From an uncultured Chlorobiaceae bacterium (GTDB lineage: Bacteria > Bacteroidota > Chlorobiia > Chlorobiales > Chlorobiaceae): 64,000 bases of DNA. The DNA lies in assembly GCA_903994455.1 (NCBI GenBank), contig CAJEXI010000008.1, positions 48,625 to 112,624 on the forward strand, written 5' to 3'. Below the pieces are notes generated by a model. It worked only from the letters and a program-made list of their open reading frames with translations, made no database searches and had not been told where the DNA came from. Made by a program: the position numbers and the translations under genes. Shown piece by piece: positions 27,335 to 35,709 of the stretch. Each line of letters starts with the position of its first letter. The stretch's first letter is position 1.

Positions 27335-28132
27335 TCACTCCCCCAACTTCACCGGCAACACCATCCGAAACCCCCGGAAATCGTTAACCGCTTTGGAAAC
27401 CACAAACGAGCGCTGCGAACAGCGAAAGGCGAACTTGTCGGGATAACGCCAGCAGCCGCCCCGTTCCTGGCGGAGAGCATCTTCACCGGATGACGCGTTA
27501 CCCGAATCCGTCTCCTCGTGCCAGACGGAACACCACTCCATGACGTTGCCGCTCTGGTTCCAGGTTCCGTAGCCGGAGACGCCTTCAGGATAGGCGTACA
27601 CCGGGGCGACCGAGTCCGCGCCCCGGTTGTTGCGGTTCCGGCAGTTGTTTTCATCCCACCGCTCTCCCCAAGGGTAGATATGTCCTTCCGGCCCGCGAGC
27701 GGCCTTTTCCCACTCGGCTTCCGTGGGCAAACGGCATCCCGCCCACCGGGCGTAGGCTTCCGCGTCGTCCCAATTGATCAGCACAACCGGGTAATCGTCA
27801 AACTCTTCGGGACAGCCGTCTTCGTGCCAGACCGAAAGCGAGTCGATCCTTGCGCCGATATTTGGTGGCCGATGGCCCGTTGCCTGCACAAAAGCCCTGT
27901 ACTGGCGATTGGTGACGGCATAAACCGAAATATAAAACGCATCGAGAGTGACGCTACGCTGCGGGCTCTCTTTGTCGAGGTCGTCTCCCATAGTGAAACT
28001 GCCTGCGGGAACAAGCACCATCGGGGAGCCGTCCTGCTCGTTGATGACGACCGGAGGCAGCTCGCTGCCGGATGGACAGAGCGCGAGTCTTCTGAGTTCC
28101 GTAAGGATTTCGTTATATGTTGGCGTATTCAT
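27335..28132 (-). CDS. SUMF1/FGE-fold protein
   Basis: The 265-residue protein has a short helical N-terminus (1-30) and then a formylglycine-generating-enzyme fold: MVLVPAGSFTMGDDLDKESP, VYAVTNRQYRAFVQATGH, CRLPTEAEWEKAARGPEGHI, YPWGERWDE, WNQSGNVMEWC and FRGFRMVLP. The copper-binding cysteine pair of true FGE is not evident, since the region reads GGCWRYPDKFAFRCSQR. It is therefore probably a binding or substrate-modifying domain and not an authentic sulfatase activator. It ends an operon with Ycf46-like ATPase and Hsp70-like genes, overlapping the former by 4 bases. Confidence 0.85.
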   Translation of the reverse strand: MNTPTYNEILTELRRLALCPSGSELPPVVINEQDGSPMVLVPAGSFTMGDDLDKESPQRSVTLDAFYISVYAVTNRQYRAFVQATGHRPPNIGARIDSLSVWHEDGCPEEFDDYPVVLINWDDAEAYARWAGCRLPTEAEWEKAARGPEGHIYPWGERWDENNCRNRNNRGADSVAPVYAYPEGVSGYGTWNQSGNVMEWCSVWHEETDSGNASSGEDALRQERGGCWRYPDKFAFRCSQRSFVVSKAVNDFRGFRMVLPVKLGE

Positions 28133-29688
28133 AGGGCGCTGTTATCTCCGGTTTTCAATGAGGCTGACAAAGCACTCCGGTCGTCGGAGGCGTTGCGCGC
28201 CTGTCCGTTTCCGACCATCGTCCTCAACTGTTCGATATGCTCCTGATGCGATGCCGAGAGGGGAACCATCTCTCCGGCTGCGTTGAGCAGATCCTCCGTC
28301 TCCAGTTCCCGGCGGTTGTCGCGGAATGCGGGAAACATGGCATCGTTGACCAGCGCCTGCAGTTCGGCACCGACGAACCCCTCGGTTGCCGATGCGACCG
28401 CGCCAAGGTTGAAGCGCTGCGAAAGCATGGTATAGCCGCGCTCCCTGAGATGGACTTCGAGTATCTTTATCCGCTCGCCGTGGGTAGGAAGATCGAGGAA
28501 AAAGACCTCATCAAACCGACCTTTGCGCAGGAGTTCAGGGGGAAGCCGCCGGACATTGTTGGCGGTGGCGAAGACAAATACCGGAGCGGTTTTTTCCTGC
28601 ATCCAGGTGAGGAAGGTGGCAAAAACCCGGCTTGCCGTGCCGCTGTCTCCCATTGAGCCGGCAAAGGCTTTTTCTATCTCGTCAACCCAGAGCACGCAGG
28701 GAGCGATAACCTCGGCAATACGGATCGCTTCGCGAATATTCTGTTCGCTCGACCCAAGGAGACCACTGAAGATAGCGCCGACATCCATTCGCAGCAGCGT
28801 CATCCCCCAGTGGCCTGCGGTTACTTTTGCACAGAGGCTTTTTCCGGTTCCGGGAATCCCGATGAGAGCCACACCCTTCGGCATACTGAGGCCATACTCT
28901 CGCGCATCCTGGCTGAACGCCTCCTGACGCTCGTCGAGCCACGCTTTCAGTGCCCCAAGTCCGCCGACGTTATTCATCGAGCCAGTATAGGGGTAGAGTT
29001 CGAGAGCGCCGCTTTCACGGATAATATGGCGTTTTTCGTTCAGCACCTGCCGGACGCTCCGTTCGTCGAGCCCATGGCCTCCGGCAACCACGATGGCTTT
29101 GCGAAACGCCCTTCCCGCTTCGACGATGGAAAGACCGAGTGCGCTTTCGACCAGACGTTCGCGCAAACCGTGCGTGGCGTTATCGAGCACCCGCGTCGAG
29201 CGGGTTTCCCGATCGAGCAGTTCGAGAATCTGTTTGCCGTCCGGTTTTCCCACATCGATGGTTGGAATGTCGTGACGAAGTTCGATGGGAAGCGTGAGCT
29301 GGGGGCTTGTGATGATAATGTTCACCGTTTCGCTGCGGAAAGGAAGACGTGATGCGAGGTTCCGCAACATGCGCGAAACCTTGCGGCTGTGCTCCCAGAA
29401 ATGGTGAAAGTCTTTGAGCACGAATGTTGCGGAGCCCTTGTAGTCGTCGATGATATCAAGCACCGTTTCCGGGGTGGCCGCCAGCTTGCTGAAGGTCGCT
29501 GCTGGCTCGCGCAGGTGCCGAAACTGGTCGCCGATATCCCAGGTGATGAGCCCCATGCCTTCAGGCCACTCGCTTGATTGCGACCAGCCGGTAAGCGCGC
29601 GCATGGCCTCCTCTTCGTCGATGGTTGCCAGGTGTATGACGGCTACCCGCGCGTCAACATTAAGTTTGAGTTCGTCGAGCCAAGCCAT
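28129..29688 (-). CDS. Ycf46-like AAA+ ATPase
   Basis: The 519-residue protein has an N-terminal half with degenerate P-loop-like structure (FVLKDFHHFWEHSRKVSRML, VNIIITSPQLTLPIELRHDI), as in Ycf46 proteins. A C-terminal AAA+ module follows: Walker A IGIPGTGKSLCAK (about 275), Walker B CVLWVDEIEKAFAG, sensor 1 VFATANNVRRLPPELLRKGR with arginine fingers, and a helical lid. AAA+ proteins of this type remodel other proteins using ATP. Co-transcription with an Hsp70-like protein and an FGE-fold protein suggests a shared chaperone-type task. Confidence 0.85.
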   Translation of the reverse strand: MAWLDELKLNVDARVAVIHLATIDEEEAMRALTGWSQSSEWPEGMGLITWDIGDQFRHLREPAATFSKLAATPETVLDIIDDYKGSATFVLKDFHHFWEHSRKVSRMLRNLASRLPFRSETVNIIITSPQLTLPIELRHDIPTIDVGKPDGKQILELLDRETRSTRVLDNATHGLRERLVESALGLSIVEAGRAFRKAIVVAGGHGLDERSVRQVLNEKRHIIRESGALELYPYTGSMNNVGGLGALKAWLDERQEAFSQDAREYGLSMPKGVALIGIPGTGKSLCAKVTAGHWGMTLLRMDVGAIFSGLLGSSEQNIREAIRIAEVIAPCVLWVDEIEKAFAGSMGDSGTASRVFATFLTWMQEKTAPVFVFATANNVRRLPPELLRKGRFDEVFFLDLPTHGERIKILEVHLRERGYTMLSQRFNLGAVASATEGFVGAELQALVNDAMFPAFRDNRRELETEDLLNAAGEMVPLSASHQEHIEQLRTMVGNGQARNASDDRSALSASLKTGDNSAL

Positions 29689-29715
29689 ACTGCGTTAAGT
29701 TATCGGGTTGTAACA

Positions 29716-31335
29716 TTACAGTTTCACTACCGGCAGATCGGTTACTGGCAACGGAAGTCGCGAGCCGTCGCGTAACAGGATATAGGAACGATTGTTCTCC
29801 TCCGTATCCCGCAGCCAGAGCGTGAGGCGGCGGTTGCTGTCCACCCCGAATCCTGCTATAAAACGCCGCTCTCCCGAATGGCAGGGCGGTACGGCATGAA
29901 TGAACTCGCTGTCTTCGGGATTGAGGGGCTTATGCCGACACTCCTCTCGCTCCCCTTCCCGTACCGGACGCAAGCCGTCGGCCCCGTTGACATAGGTGAT
30001 CAGCGGGCGGCTCATTGACGAACGCTCATAAATGACCAGTCCGAGCGTCTCCTGCTTGTCCGAAGCGGCCTTGATATATTTGCTGCATACCGGTTTCCCT
30101 GTCGGGTAAGGGGTACCGCGTGGAACAACGGGAACCAGTTCGAAATCCCGGAGCTCCCGGTTCCAGCTTCGCAGACAGTAATCGTGAGTCAGCGTCTGGT
30201 CGAAGATGCCGCCGGAGTAGCGGCATGCCCCTCTGGCGATGGCTTCGAACGGATTACCGGCATGAACGTCGCTGAGAGGAAAGAACTCACGGATTTTCTC
30301 CTCGATGCCGGGCAGCAGGCTGCTTCCCCCGACAAGAAAAATCCCCTTGAGTTCCTCCTTGCGGATACCTGCCCTGTCGCGTGCCTGATCGAGAGCGCGG
30401 TCGAGCGTGCGGATGATGTGCTGGTAGAGGTTGTTCCTGTCCGGCTCCCGTTTTTTTTCAAGCGCCTCCTTCAGGGTGGCGGAAGTGAGCGTGACCTCGA
30501 TGAGACGGCCAGTAACATCGTTATACCGGGTGAAGGATGCTTGCTCGCTGCCGTTCGAGATGGCAATTTTCGCCCCCTCAATCGCTTCGAGCAGTGATGG
30601 GCCGATCGAGGCAATATCGTCATCGGCGAGCCCCTGCTCTTCCTGAATATGTTCCAGCAGCCAGTTATCGATCATAATCCCGCCGATCTCCTCGCCTGCC
30701 CGGCCCAGTATTCGGCATTTGGCATGTCCGGCACGCAGCAGATCGGTACGAACGACCGAAACATCGAGGGTGCCTCCGCCGAAATCCACGATGCAGTAGG
30801 GTTCGCGGTCGAGAACCTTATCGATGTAACCAAGCATACAGGCGGTTGCTTCGTCGATGAAGGTGATCCCTCCCCGAAAGCGTTTTATCGCCGCTTCGCG
30901 AAGCCAGTCGATATAGTGATCGAAGGCTTCCACAGGGACGGTCAGCACAATCTCCTCGTCGATGTCGCCGAAATAGCCGCGCACGAACATCAGGATGCGA
31001 TCGACAAGTTCGTCGGCTGCATGGCGGGGGTAGATAACCCTGCCATTGACGCGCCGCCCACGATTGGCTCCACCGTTACGAAGCATATCCATTTTCAGCC
31101 ATCTGAATGTACCCGGATGATTGACGACTCCTGCTGCGTCAACCTGGCTGCCGACAAGGAGAGCGCTCTCCACGTCGAAATGAATGACAGAGGGAATGAC
31201 CCGCGCAGGCTCCGATCCCGGTTGCGGATAGAAGATTCCGAGGTTGGGCAGGTCGGGAGTCTCTATGTCGTTCAGGGCTTCGTTCCAGCGTGCGACCACG
31301 CTGTTGCAAGTCCCGAAATCAAAAGCGAGAGCCAT
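29716..31335 (-). CDS. Hsp70/DnaK-like ATPase
   Basis: This 539-residue protein carries the actin-like nucleotide-binding domain: phosphate-1 MALAFDFGTCNSVVARWNE, phosphate-2 CIVDFGGGTLDVSVVR, and the adenosine motif GIFLVGGSSLLPGIEEKI. The C-terminal 150 residues (after about 390) do not look like a standard DnaK peptide-binding domain (LVPVVPRGTPYPTGKPVCSK, RRLTLWLRD) and lack an EEVD-like tail. It is therefore a specialised Hsp70 and not the housekeeping DnaK. It precedes the AAA+ gene by 27 bases. Confidence 0.88.
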   Translation of the reverse strand: MALAFDFGTCNSVVARWNEALNDIETPDLPNLGIFYPQPGSEPARVIPSVIHFDVESALLVGSQVDAAGVVNHPGTFRWLKMDMLRNGGANRGRRVNGRVIYPRHAADELVDRILMFVRGYFGDIDEEIVLTVPVEAFDHYIDWLREAAIKRFRGGITFIDEATACMLGYIDKVLDREPYCIVDFGGGTLDVSVVRTDLLRAGHAKCRILGRAGEEIGGIMIDNWLLEHIQEEQGLADDDIASIGPSLLEAIEGAKIAISNGSEQASFTRYNDVTGRLIEVTLTSATLKEALEKKREPDRNNLYQHIIRTLDRALDQARDRAGIRKEELKGIFLVGGSSLLPGIEEKIREFFPLSDVHAGNPFEAIARGACRYSGGIFDQTLTHDYCLRSWNRELRDFELVPVVPRGTPYPTGKPVCSKYIKAASDKQETLGLVIYERSSMSRPLITYVNGADGLRPVREGEREECRHKPLNPEDSEFIHAVPPCHSGERRFIAGFGVDSNRRLTLWLRDTEENNRSYILLRDGSRLPLPVTDLPVVKL

Positions 31336-31357
31336 TTACTCAAACAGTTATCCTGAT

Positions 31358-32716
31358 TTACCACTCCACATCCGTCAGCTCTTCGGTCTCCACGGCATTT
31401 TTTTCTGTTGCGTCGTCATTACTGTCAACGGTGATCAGACCGCGAAGAAAATAGCCCTGCAGGACTCTGAGCAAGTGCAGAAGTTTACGCTGGAGCTGTG
31501 CCGACTGATCAGCCGCTCCAGCACCAGCATGAACTCTCTCGTCCAACTGGGTGCTCTCTTCAAGCGAACCGGGCAAGCGTGTCGTCAATATGGCGGCCAC
31601 AATATTCTCCTGTGGCTGGAGCCAGCAGACGTGCTCCTGCCGGGAGCTTGCGTCTGGCACAGTAAACAGGTACTGCAGCGCGAGTTTTTCAGGCCACGTA
31701 CCGTTCAGGGAGATCTCCTGCATCCTGTTGCGGGGAACCAGCCCCCGCTGCGCCGCTGAAAAGAGCGCACCAGCCCGTCTGAAAGGGTCCGGGCTTGAGA
31801 GATCCTGCTGCAGCAGTTCGTCGGATCGATGCCGCTGCGTCCAGAAAGAGAAAATATCTCTGGTGCCGGGCAGTCGGGGCGGTCGGGGCTGCGAAAGAAG
31901 TTCAGCCAGTTCACGATAGAGAACGACAGCAGCCTCGACAACGGCTTTTTTTGAGGGACTTTTCGGCCTTCCGCCTCCCTCTTCCCAGAAAGCGATAACC
32001 TCAAGCGCACAGGTGAAGGGCAAACCATGCAGCCGGTCGAGCAGTGCATCGTGATCTCCGCAGAGTTTAAGCGCCTCGATGACCAGTTGCGGGTCATGCC
32101 CCTCCTTGACGGCATGATCGTAAGCCGCGACAAGCCGGGGATCCTGACTTTTGAGAACTGTTGTGCTGATACGCTGCCTCTGGGCACCGGACGCAGCAAG
32201 CCACGCTTTTTCAAAAATTGAGTAATCGGGATCTTCAAGATCGAGGTAGCGCCCAGGATTGCCTCGCACAAGCCCGAAAAGGGCATCCATTTCAAGAGCA
32301 GGCGCATGGCGACCGCTCGCTTCTATTTTGTCGGCGATGTCGTCCCGGTCAAGGAGAGTCCAGAGCATGAAGAGCAGGCCGTTGCCCCAGTCGTTTTCCG
32401 GCATGGCCTCAAGCGCCTGCAGAAGAACGGGCTGAAGCGTTGCAGAGGCGTGCATCCTCTTCAGCAGCTCTTCGAAGCGGGATGCTTTCCAGTAGTTCCA
32501 CAGTGCGCTGTGTATAACAGGTTGGCTGCTGTGCTGCAAAAGCAGAAGACGGCGGAATATCTCATCCGCTTCTGGATGCCCCTCTTCTACCGCGCCAACC
32601 AGCTTAACCGCAGCTTCCCGGCTATTGCTCGAAAAAAGGCGCTCCACCGCCCTCTTCCTGAGGATGCTGCCGAGGAGGGGGGTTGTGGCAAAAAGGTGTT
32701 TTTCAGCTTGCATCAA
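31358..32716 (-). CDS. Unknown helical-repeat protein opening the Hsp70-AAA+ operon
   Basis: The 452-residue protein is almost entirely helical and leucine/alanine rich, with repeating units of about 35-45 residues (EIFRRLLLLQHSSQPVIHSA, DPQLVIEALKLCGDHDALLD, DPFRRAGALFSAAQRGLVP) that suggest a HEAT-like or similar solenoid. I do not recognise the family. It precedes the Hsp70-like gene by 22 bases and probably acts as its adaptor or scaffold. Confidence 0.6.
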   Translation of the reverse strand: MMQAEKHLFATTPLLGSILRKRAVERLFSSNSREAAVKLVGAVEEGHPEADEIFRRLLLLQHSSQPVIHSALWNYWKASRFEELLKRMHASATLQPVLLQALEAMPENDWGNGLLFMLWTLLDRDDIADKIEASGRHAPALEMDALFGLVRGNPGRYLDLEDPDYSIFEKAWLAASGAQRQRISTTVLKSQDPRLVAAYDHAVKEGHDPQLVIEALKLCGDHDALLDRLHGLPFTCALEVIAFWEEGGGRPKSPSKKAVVEAAVVLYRELAELLSQPRPPRLPGTRDIFSFWTQRHRSDELLQQDLSSPDPFRRAGALFSAAQRGLVPRNRMQEISLNGTWPEKLALQYLFTVPDASSRQEHVCWLQPQENIVAAILTTRLPGSLEESTQLDERVHAGAGAADQSAQLQRKLLHLLRVLQGYFLRGLITVDSNDDATEKNAVETEELTDVEW

Positions 32717-32766
32717 AATCCGGCTTCAATGAATGATCGATTCACAGGAGTATACATATATCAATG

Positions 32767-32952
32767 TTACTTAAGCAAATCAGAGGGATCAACTTTGACA
32801 GGGTTCCCAACGGAATCTGTTTTTATGCACTTCATTCTGTCATCATCTTTACCCTCCTGGCTCAGATCGCCCTCACCGTTTTTTTCAAGCAGCTTTCCTT
32901 CAACACTCTCAAGAACATCACCGAGAGATTCCTGCCCCTTGATAATGTTCAT
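32767..32952 (-). CDS. Small charged protein or C-terminal remnant
   Basis: The 61-codon frame from the ATG at 32952 encodes NIIKGQESLGDVLESVEGKL and a charged tail ending DPSDLLK. The same frame is open for about 28 more codons upstream without a start (ERFKSAKGIGCSSIGEWEAR), so it could be the tail of a truncated gene. It lies between the SRPBCC gene and the Hsp70-AAA+ operon. No family is recognised. Confidence 0.4.
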   Translation of the reverse strand: MNIIKGQESLGDVLESVEGKLLEKNGEGDLSQEGKDDDRMKCIKTDSVGNPVKVDPSDLLK

Positions 32953-33025
32953 GAGAGCAAAGACCTCACGTGCCTCCCATTCGCCGATCGAACTGCAACC
33001 AATCCCTTTTGCGCTTTTAAACCGT

Positions 33026-33490
33026 TCACAGAGTGCCTAAAATCTCTTCTACTTTTTTTCTTCTGAACTGAAAAACCTCCTCAAGCCTGCGACTGACAAT
33101 CAGGAAATCAATCAGGTCGCCGAACATCGCCATCGGCATCACATAGTCAATCCGGTCGGTCATTTCAACACCCCCCGGAATTTCACAAAACTGATGCTGA
33201 TGATGCCAGCTCTCATAAGGCCCCGATTTCTGGCGATCCTCAAACATAAATGGTTTGTCAACTTTGGTGATTTCAGTCTCCCACTGCACCGGCAGCATCA
33301 TGAAGGGATAGATCGTATAACTGATCAGCATTCCCTCATAAATCTTCTGCCCGCTGATGCCATTGGTGATCCTGAACATCATTTCAGGCGGAGTTATCCG
33401 TGCCAGGTTCGCCGGAGAAGAAAAAAAATCCCAAGCCTCCACGATTGAGACTGGAATGTGTTGTTTGTAGGTCAGGGAGTGTGATCCCAT
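33026..33490 (-). CDS. SRPBCC (START-like) ligand-binding protein
   Basis: The 154-residue protein has the START/SRPBCC helix-grip pattern: HIPVSIVEAWDFFSSPANLA near the start, TPPEMMF, a run of beta strands (YEGMLISYTIYPFMMLPVQW, DRIDYVMPMAMFGD) and the long C-terminal helix (RRLEEVFQFRRKKVEEIL). Such proteins bind small hydrophobic ligands. Part of the gene is duplicated in the mosaic pseudogene at 0.87-0.98 kb, which marks this copy as the parent. Confidence 0.85.
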   Translation of the reverse strand: MGSHSLTYKQHIPVSIVEAWDFFSSPANLARITPPEMMFRITNGISGQKIYEGMLISYTIYPFMMLPVQWETEITKVDKPFMFEDRQKSGPYESWHHQHQFCEIPGGVEMTDRIDYVMPMAMFGDLIDFLIVSRRLEEVFQFRRKKVEEILGTL

Positions 33491-33584
33491 AATGCCGAGC
33501 GGTTACATCTTTTTCGTAAATACTTTCAATCTGTAACGATTTTTTTGGTTAAAACGTATCCGCAACCATACGTATATCGAGCGG

Positions 33585-33876
33585 GTCGGCGATGGAAATC
33601 TGGATATGAGAGAGATACCACGCTCACTCCCCGGTCCAACAGGAACCCCTTCAAGCGCTCTATGATCAACTGCTGGCACCATTGATGCCCTGCCCAGCCC
33701 GACAGGGTGAACGGTTACAACAACAGGTTGAACGAATGAGTATGATTCGTGCTCAGGAACGAGACATTGAACGATGTAAGGCCCGGCTCCGCAAGGAAAA
33801 ACAGTTTAACCGGAAAGTAGAGATCAACGCGGAGCTGATTCAGGTGGCCTCAAAACGGACAAGCCCAGAAAGGTAA
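33585..33876 (+). pseudogene. DUF4391 C-terminal remnant
   Basis: A plus-strand frame without a start encodes PVQQEPLQALYDQLLAPLMP and GERLQQQVERMSMIRAQERD, followed by RLRKEKQFNRKVEINAEL. This is the coiled-coil end of DUF4391 proteins, which accompany type III-like restriction-modification genes. The N-terminal half is absent. The last 50 bases overlap the 3' end of vapC on the other strand, so VapBC arrival may have cut the gene. Confidence 0.7.
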
Positions 33877-34237
33877 CCATTGGATCGAAATCCCTGTCGT
33901 CATGTAATAACAGGAGGTGGTGATGAATGCAAAAAGTTCCAATAATGACATCTATGGTCTTTCTCGCCGTCACACCTTTTTTCCGGAGGAATCGATAGTT
34001 CATGGCGCTTTCCAACGCCAATTCCCGTCCTCCCATTGGCATAAATGGGAGACCTAAAAGAACGTCTCTTGCTGTTTTGAAGTCTTTATCGCTTTGAAAC
34101 CCCTGTAGCACTTCGGTCAGGATCAGATCGCCCATGATGATGGGTGTACTGCCAAATGAAGCATCCAGCCAGTCCGTCTGTGCTGTTTTGTTTCCGTTGA
34201 AGTAGTCAATCCAGACTGACGAATCAACGAAAATCAT
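33824..34237 (-). CDS. vapC: VapC-type PIN-domain ribonuclease toxin
   Basis: The 137-residue PIN domain shows the acidic quartet: Asp5 in MIFVDSSVWIDYF, Glu43 in LILTEVLQGF, Asp in RKTIDVIIGTFC and Asp in LLLHDDRDFD. VapC toxins cleave RNA, usually tRNA or rRNA. Its ATG overlaps the vapB stop by 4 bases, forming a standard type II toxin-antitoxin pair. The length and motifs are complete, so it should be active. Confidence 0.92.
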   Translation of the reverse strand: MIFVDSSVWIDYFNGNKTAQTDWLDASFGSTPIIMGDLILTEVLQGFQSDKDFKTARDVLLGLPFMPMGGRELALESAMNYRFLRKKGVTARKTIDVIIGTFCIHHHLLLLHDDRDFDPMVTFLGLSVLRPPESAPR

Positions 34238-34428
34238 TTGTCCAACCTCATCTCATCAAGATTACCGGACCATTTCAGTTTTCCTCGAAAATTTCTGATT
34301 TCTTTTTGGCTGTGCACTTGCACCAACAGTTTCAGCCCCTCTTCAATGGCATCTTTTTTTGTCTTGAGTTCGGATACCTTGAGAGCGGATTCCATCAGAG
34401 CGTCATCTATCACGACATTCGTTCTCAT
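34234..34428 (-). CDS. vapB: VapB-type antitoxin
   Basis: The 64-residue protein opens with a ribbon-helix-helix-like segment (MRTNVVIDDALMESALKVSE, KKDAIEEGLKLLVQ) typical of the VapB antitoxins that pair with this VapC type. The C-terminal part (LKWSGNLDEMRLDK) would bind the PIN toxin. It is directly upstream of vapC with a 4-base overlap and is expected to repress its own promoter as a complex. Confidence 0.9.
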   Translation of the reverse strand: MRTNVVIDDALMESALKVSELKTKKDAIEEGLKLLVQVHSQKEIRNFRGKLKWSGNLDEMRLDK

Positions 34429-34581
34429 CTCTTACCTCCTGTGTGTATGTTTTTGAATATTATACACATTAATTGGAATCTGTAAAAGATTTATTATTTC
34501 TGGCACATAACGAGTTCGTGCCATAGCTTGTAACGGTTTTCATGTAACCTCTTGTTAGATTGTTTCAGTTCACTCGAAGTC

Positions 34582-34671
34582 CCTTCAAAAAAACAGTTCA
34601 ATCAGAAAGTGGAGATCAACGACAAGCTAAGAGAGTTGAAAAAGGTATTGTTTGGATTATCCCCGGGATAA
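34582..34671 (+). pseudogene. Second DUF4391 C-terminal remnant
   Basis: A frame ending at 34671 encodes QFNQKVEINDKLRELKKVLF. It is the same C-terminal motif as in the remnant at 33.8 kb (QFNRKVEINAEL), so two separate DUF4391 tails flank VapBC. It precedes the truncated methyltransferase gene, as an intact DUF4391 gene would. Confidence 0.65.
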
Positions 34672-34921
34672 CGCCTACACTTGAGGTCACAGCCTGTGAC
34701 CTGAAACAGGCATGGTGGAAGAAGAAATATTTCGATTGCTGAACAAGCTTAAAGGGAAAAAAGCGGTTTTATTGGTTTGTAACTCTTGAATTATGGTGTT
34801 AAGTTGATGATTAAACACCCCCCACGCATCTCGTCAGCTCTGCGCACCATGGGGGGTTACTTGTTTTCGGGGGTAGGGTATGCGCTTTATAGTGGCAATG
34901 TGGCAATAAACTGGTATTGAT

Positions 34922-35698
34922 ATGGAAAAACTGAAAATGCACTTGCCCAACTTGACTGACGGCAATATTGCCCGCATTCGAGAACTGTTTCCCGGCTGTG
35001 TCACCGAAATTAAGGTTGAAGGTGGAAGGATGGGGGATGAAAAGGGAGAGGGTTCAGCCGTCAGCCCTCATCCTTCATCCTTGCGATATGCCATTGATTT
35101 TGACCTGTTGCGTCAGGAGCTTTCAGGGCATATCGTTGACGGGCCGCAGGAGCGCGACCACATCAACTGGCCGGGGAAACGCGAAGCGCTGTTGACCGCA
35201 AATGCTCCGATTGCCAGGACCCTTCGTCCCTGCCGTGAAGAGAGCGTTGACTTTGATACCACAAAAAATCTTTTCATTGAGGGCGACAATCTGGATGCCC
35301 TGAAGCTCCTGCAGGAGACCTACCTCGGCAAGGTCAAGATGATCTATATCGACCCGCCGTATAATACCGGCAATGATTTCATCTACGAGGATGATTTTGC
35401 GGAAACTACGGAAGAGTTTTTGCTGCGTTCAAATCAGAAAGATGAGGAGGGCAACCGGCTTGTTGCCAATACAGAGTCGAATGGTCGATTCCATTCGGAT
35501 TGGTTGAGTATGATATATCCAAGGTTGAAGCTGGCGAGGAATCTGCTGAGGGATGATGGGGTGATATTTATCAGCATTGATGACAATGAAGTATCTCATC
35601 TAAGGAATGTCTGTAATGAAATATTTGGAATTGATAATTATTTAACAGATCAGATTTTCAGGCAGTTGTCGCCCGGAACTGAAGTGAAATCAATCTGA
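34922..35698 (+). pseudogene. mod: Type III restriction-modification DNA methyltransferase, truncated
   Basis: The 258-residue product matches the N-terminal part of type III Mod adenine methyltransferases: FDTTKNLFIEGDNLDALKLL, the catalytic motif IYIDPPYNTGND, and WLSMIYPRLKLARNLLRDDG. It ends LSPGTEVKSI. The C-terminal region with the SAM-binding FxGxG motif and target recognition domain is missing (about 600 residues are normal), so it cannot methylate. An AAA ATPase-DUF4276 pair begins 11 bases later where the rest of mod should be. Residues about 37-56 are an in-frame low-complexity insertion. Confidence 0.85.
35026..35082. repeat. In-frame palindromic insertion within mod
   Basis: AAGGATGGGGGATGA (35026-35040) and TCATCCTTCATCCTT (35068-35082) are inverted copies with two mismatches. 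The insert encodes a glycine/serine-rich stretch (GGRMGDEKGEGSAVSPHPSS) between two normal Mod segments, and the frame is preserved across it. Confidence 0.55.
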
Positions 35699-35709
35699 GG
35701 ATACACACC

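Noticed and set aside
34502..34559. Possible attC-like site (GGCACATAACGAG ... GTTAGAT)
   Set aside because: The 7-mers are partly right and GGCAC/GTGCC pair, but the longer arms do not pair as in the other attC sites and no cassette borders it.
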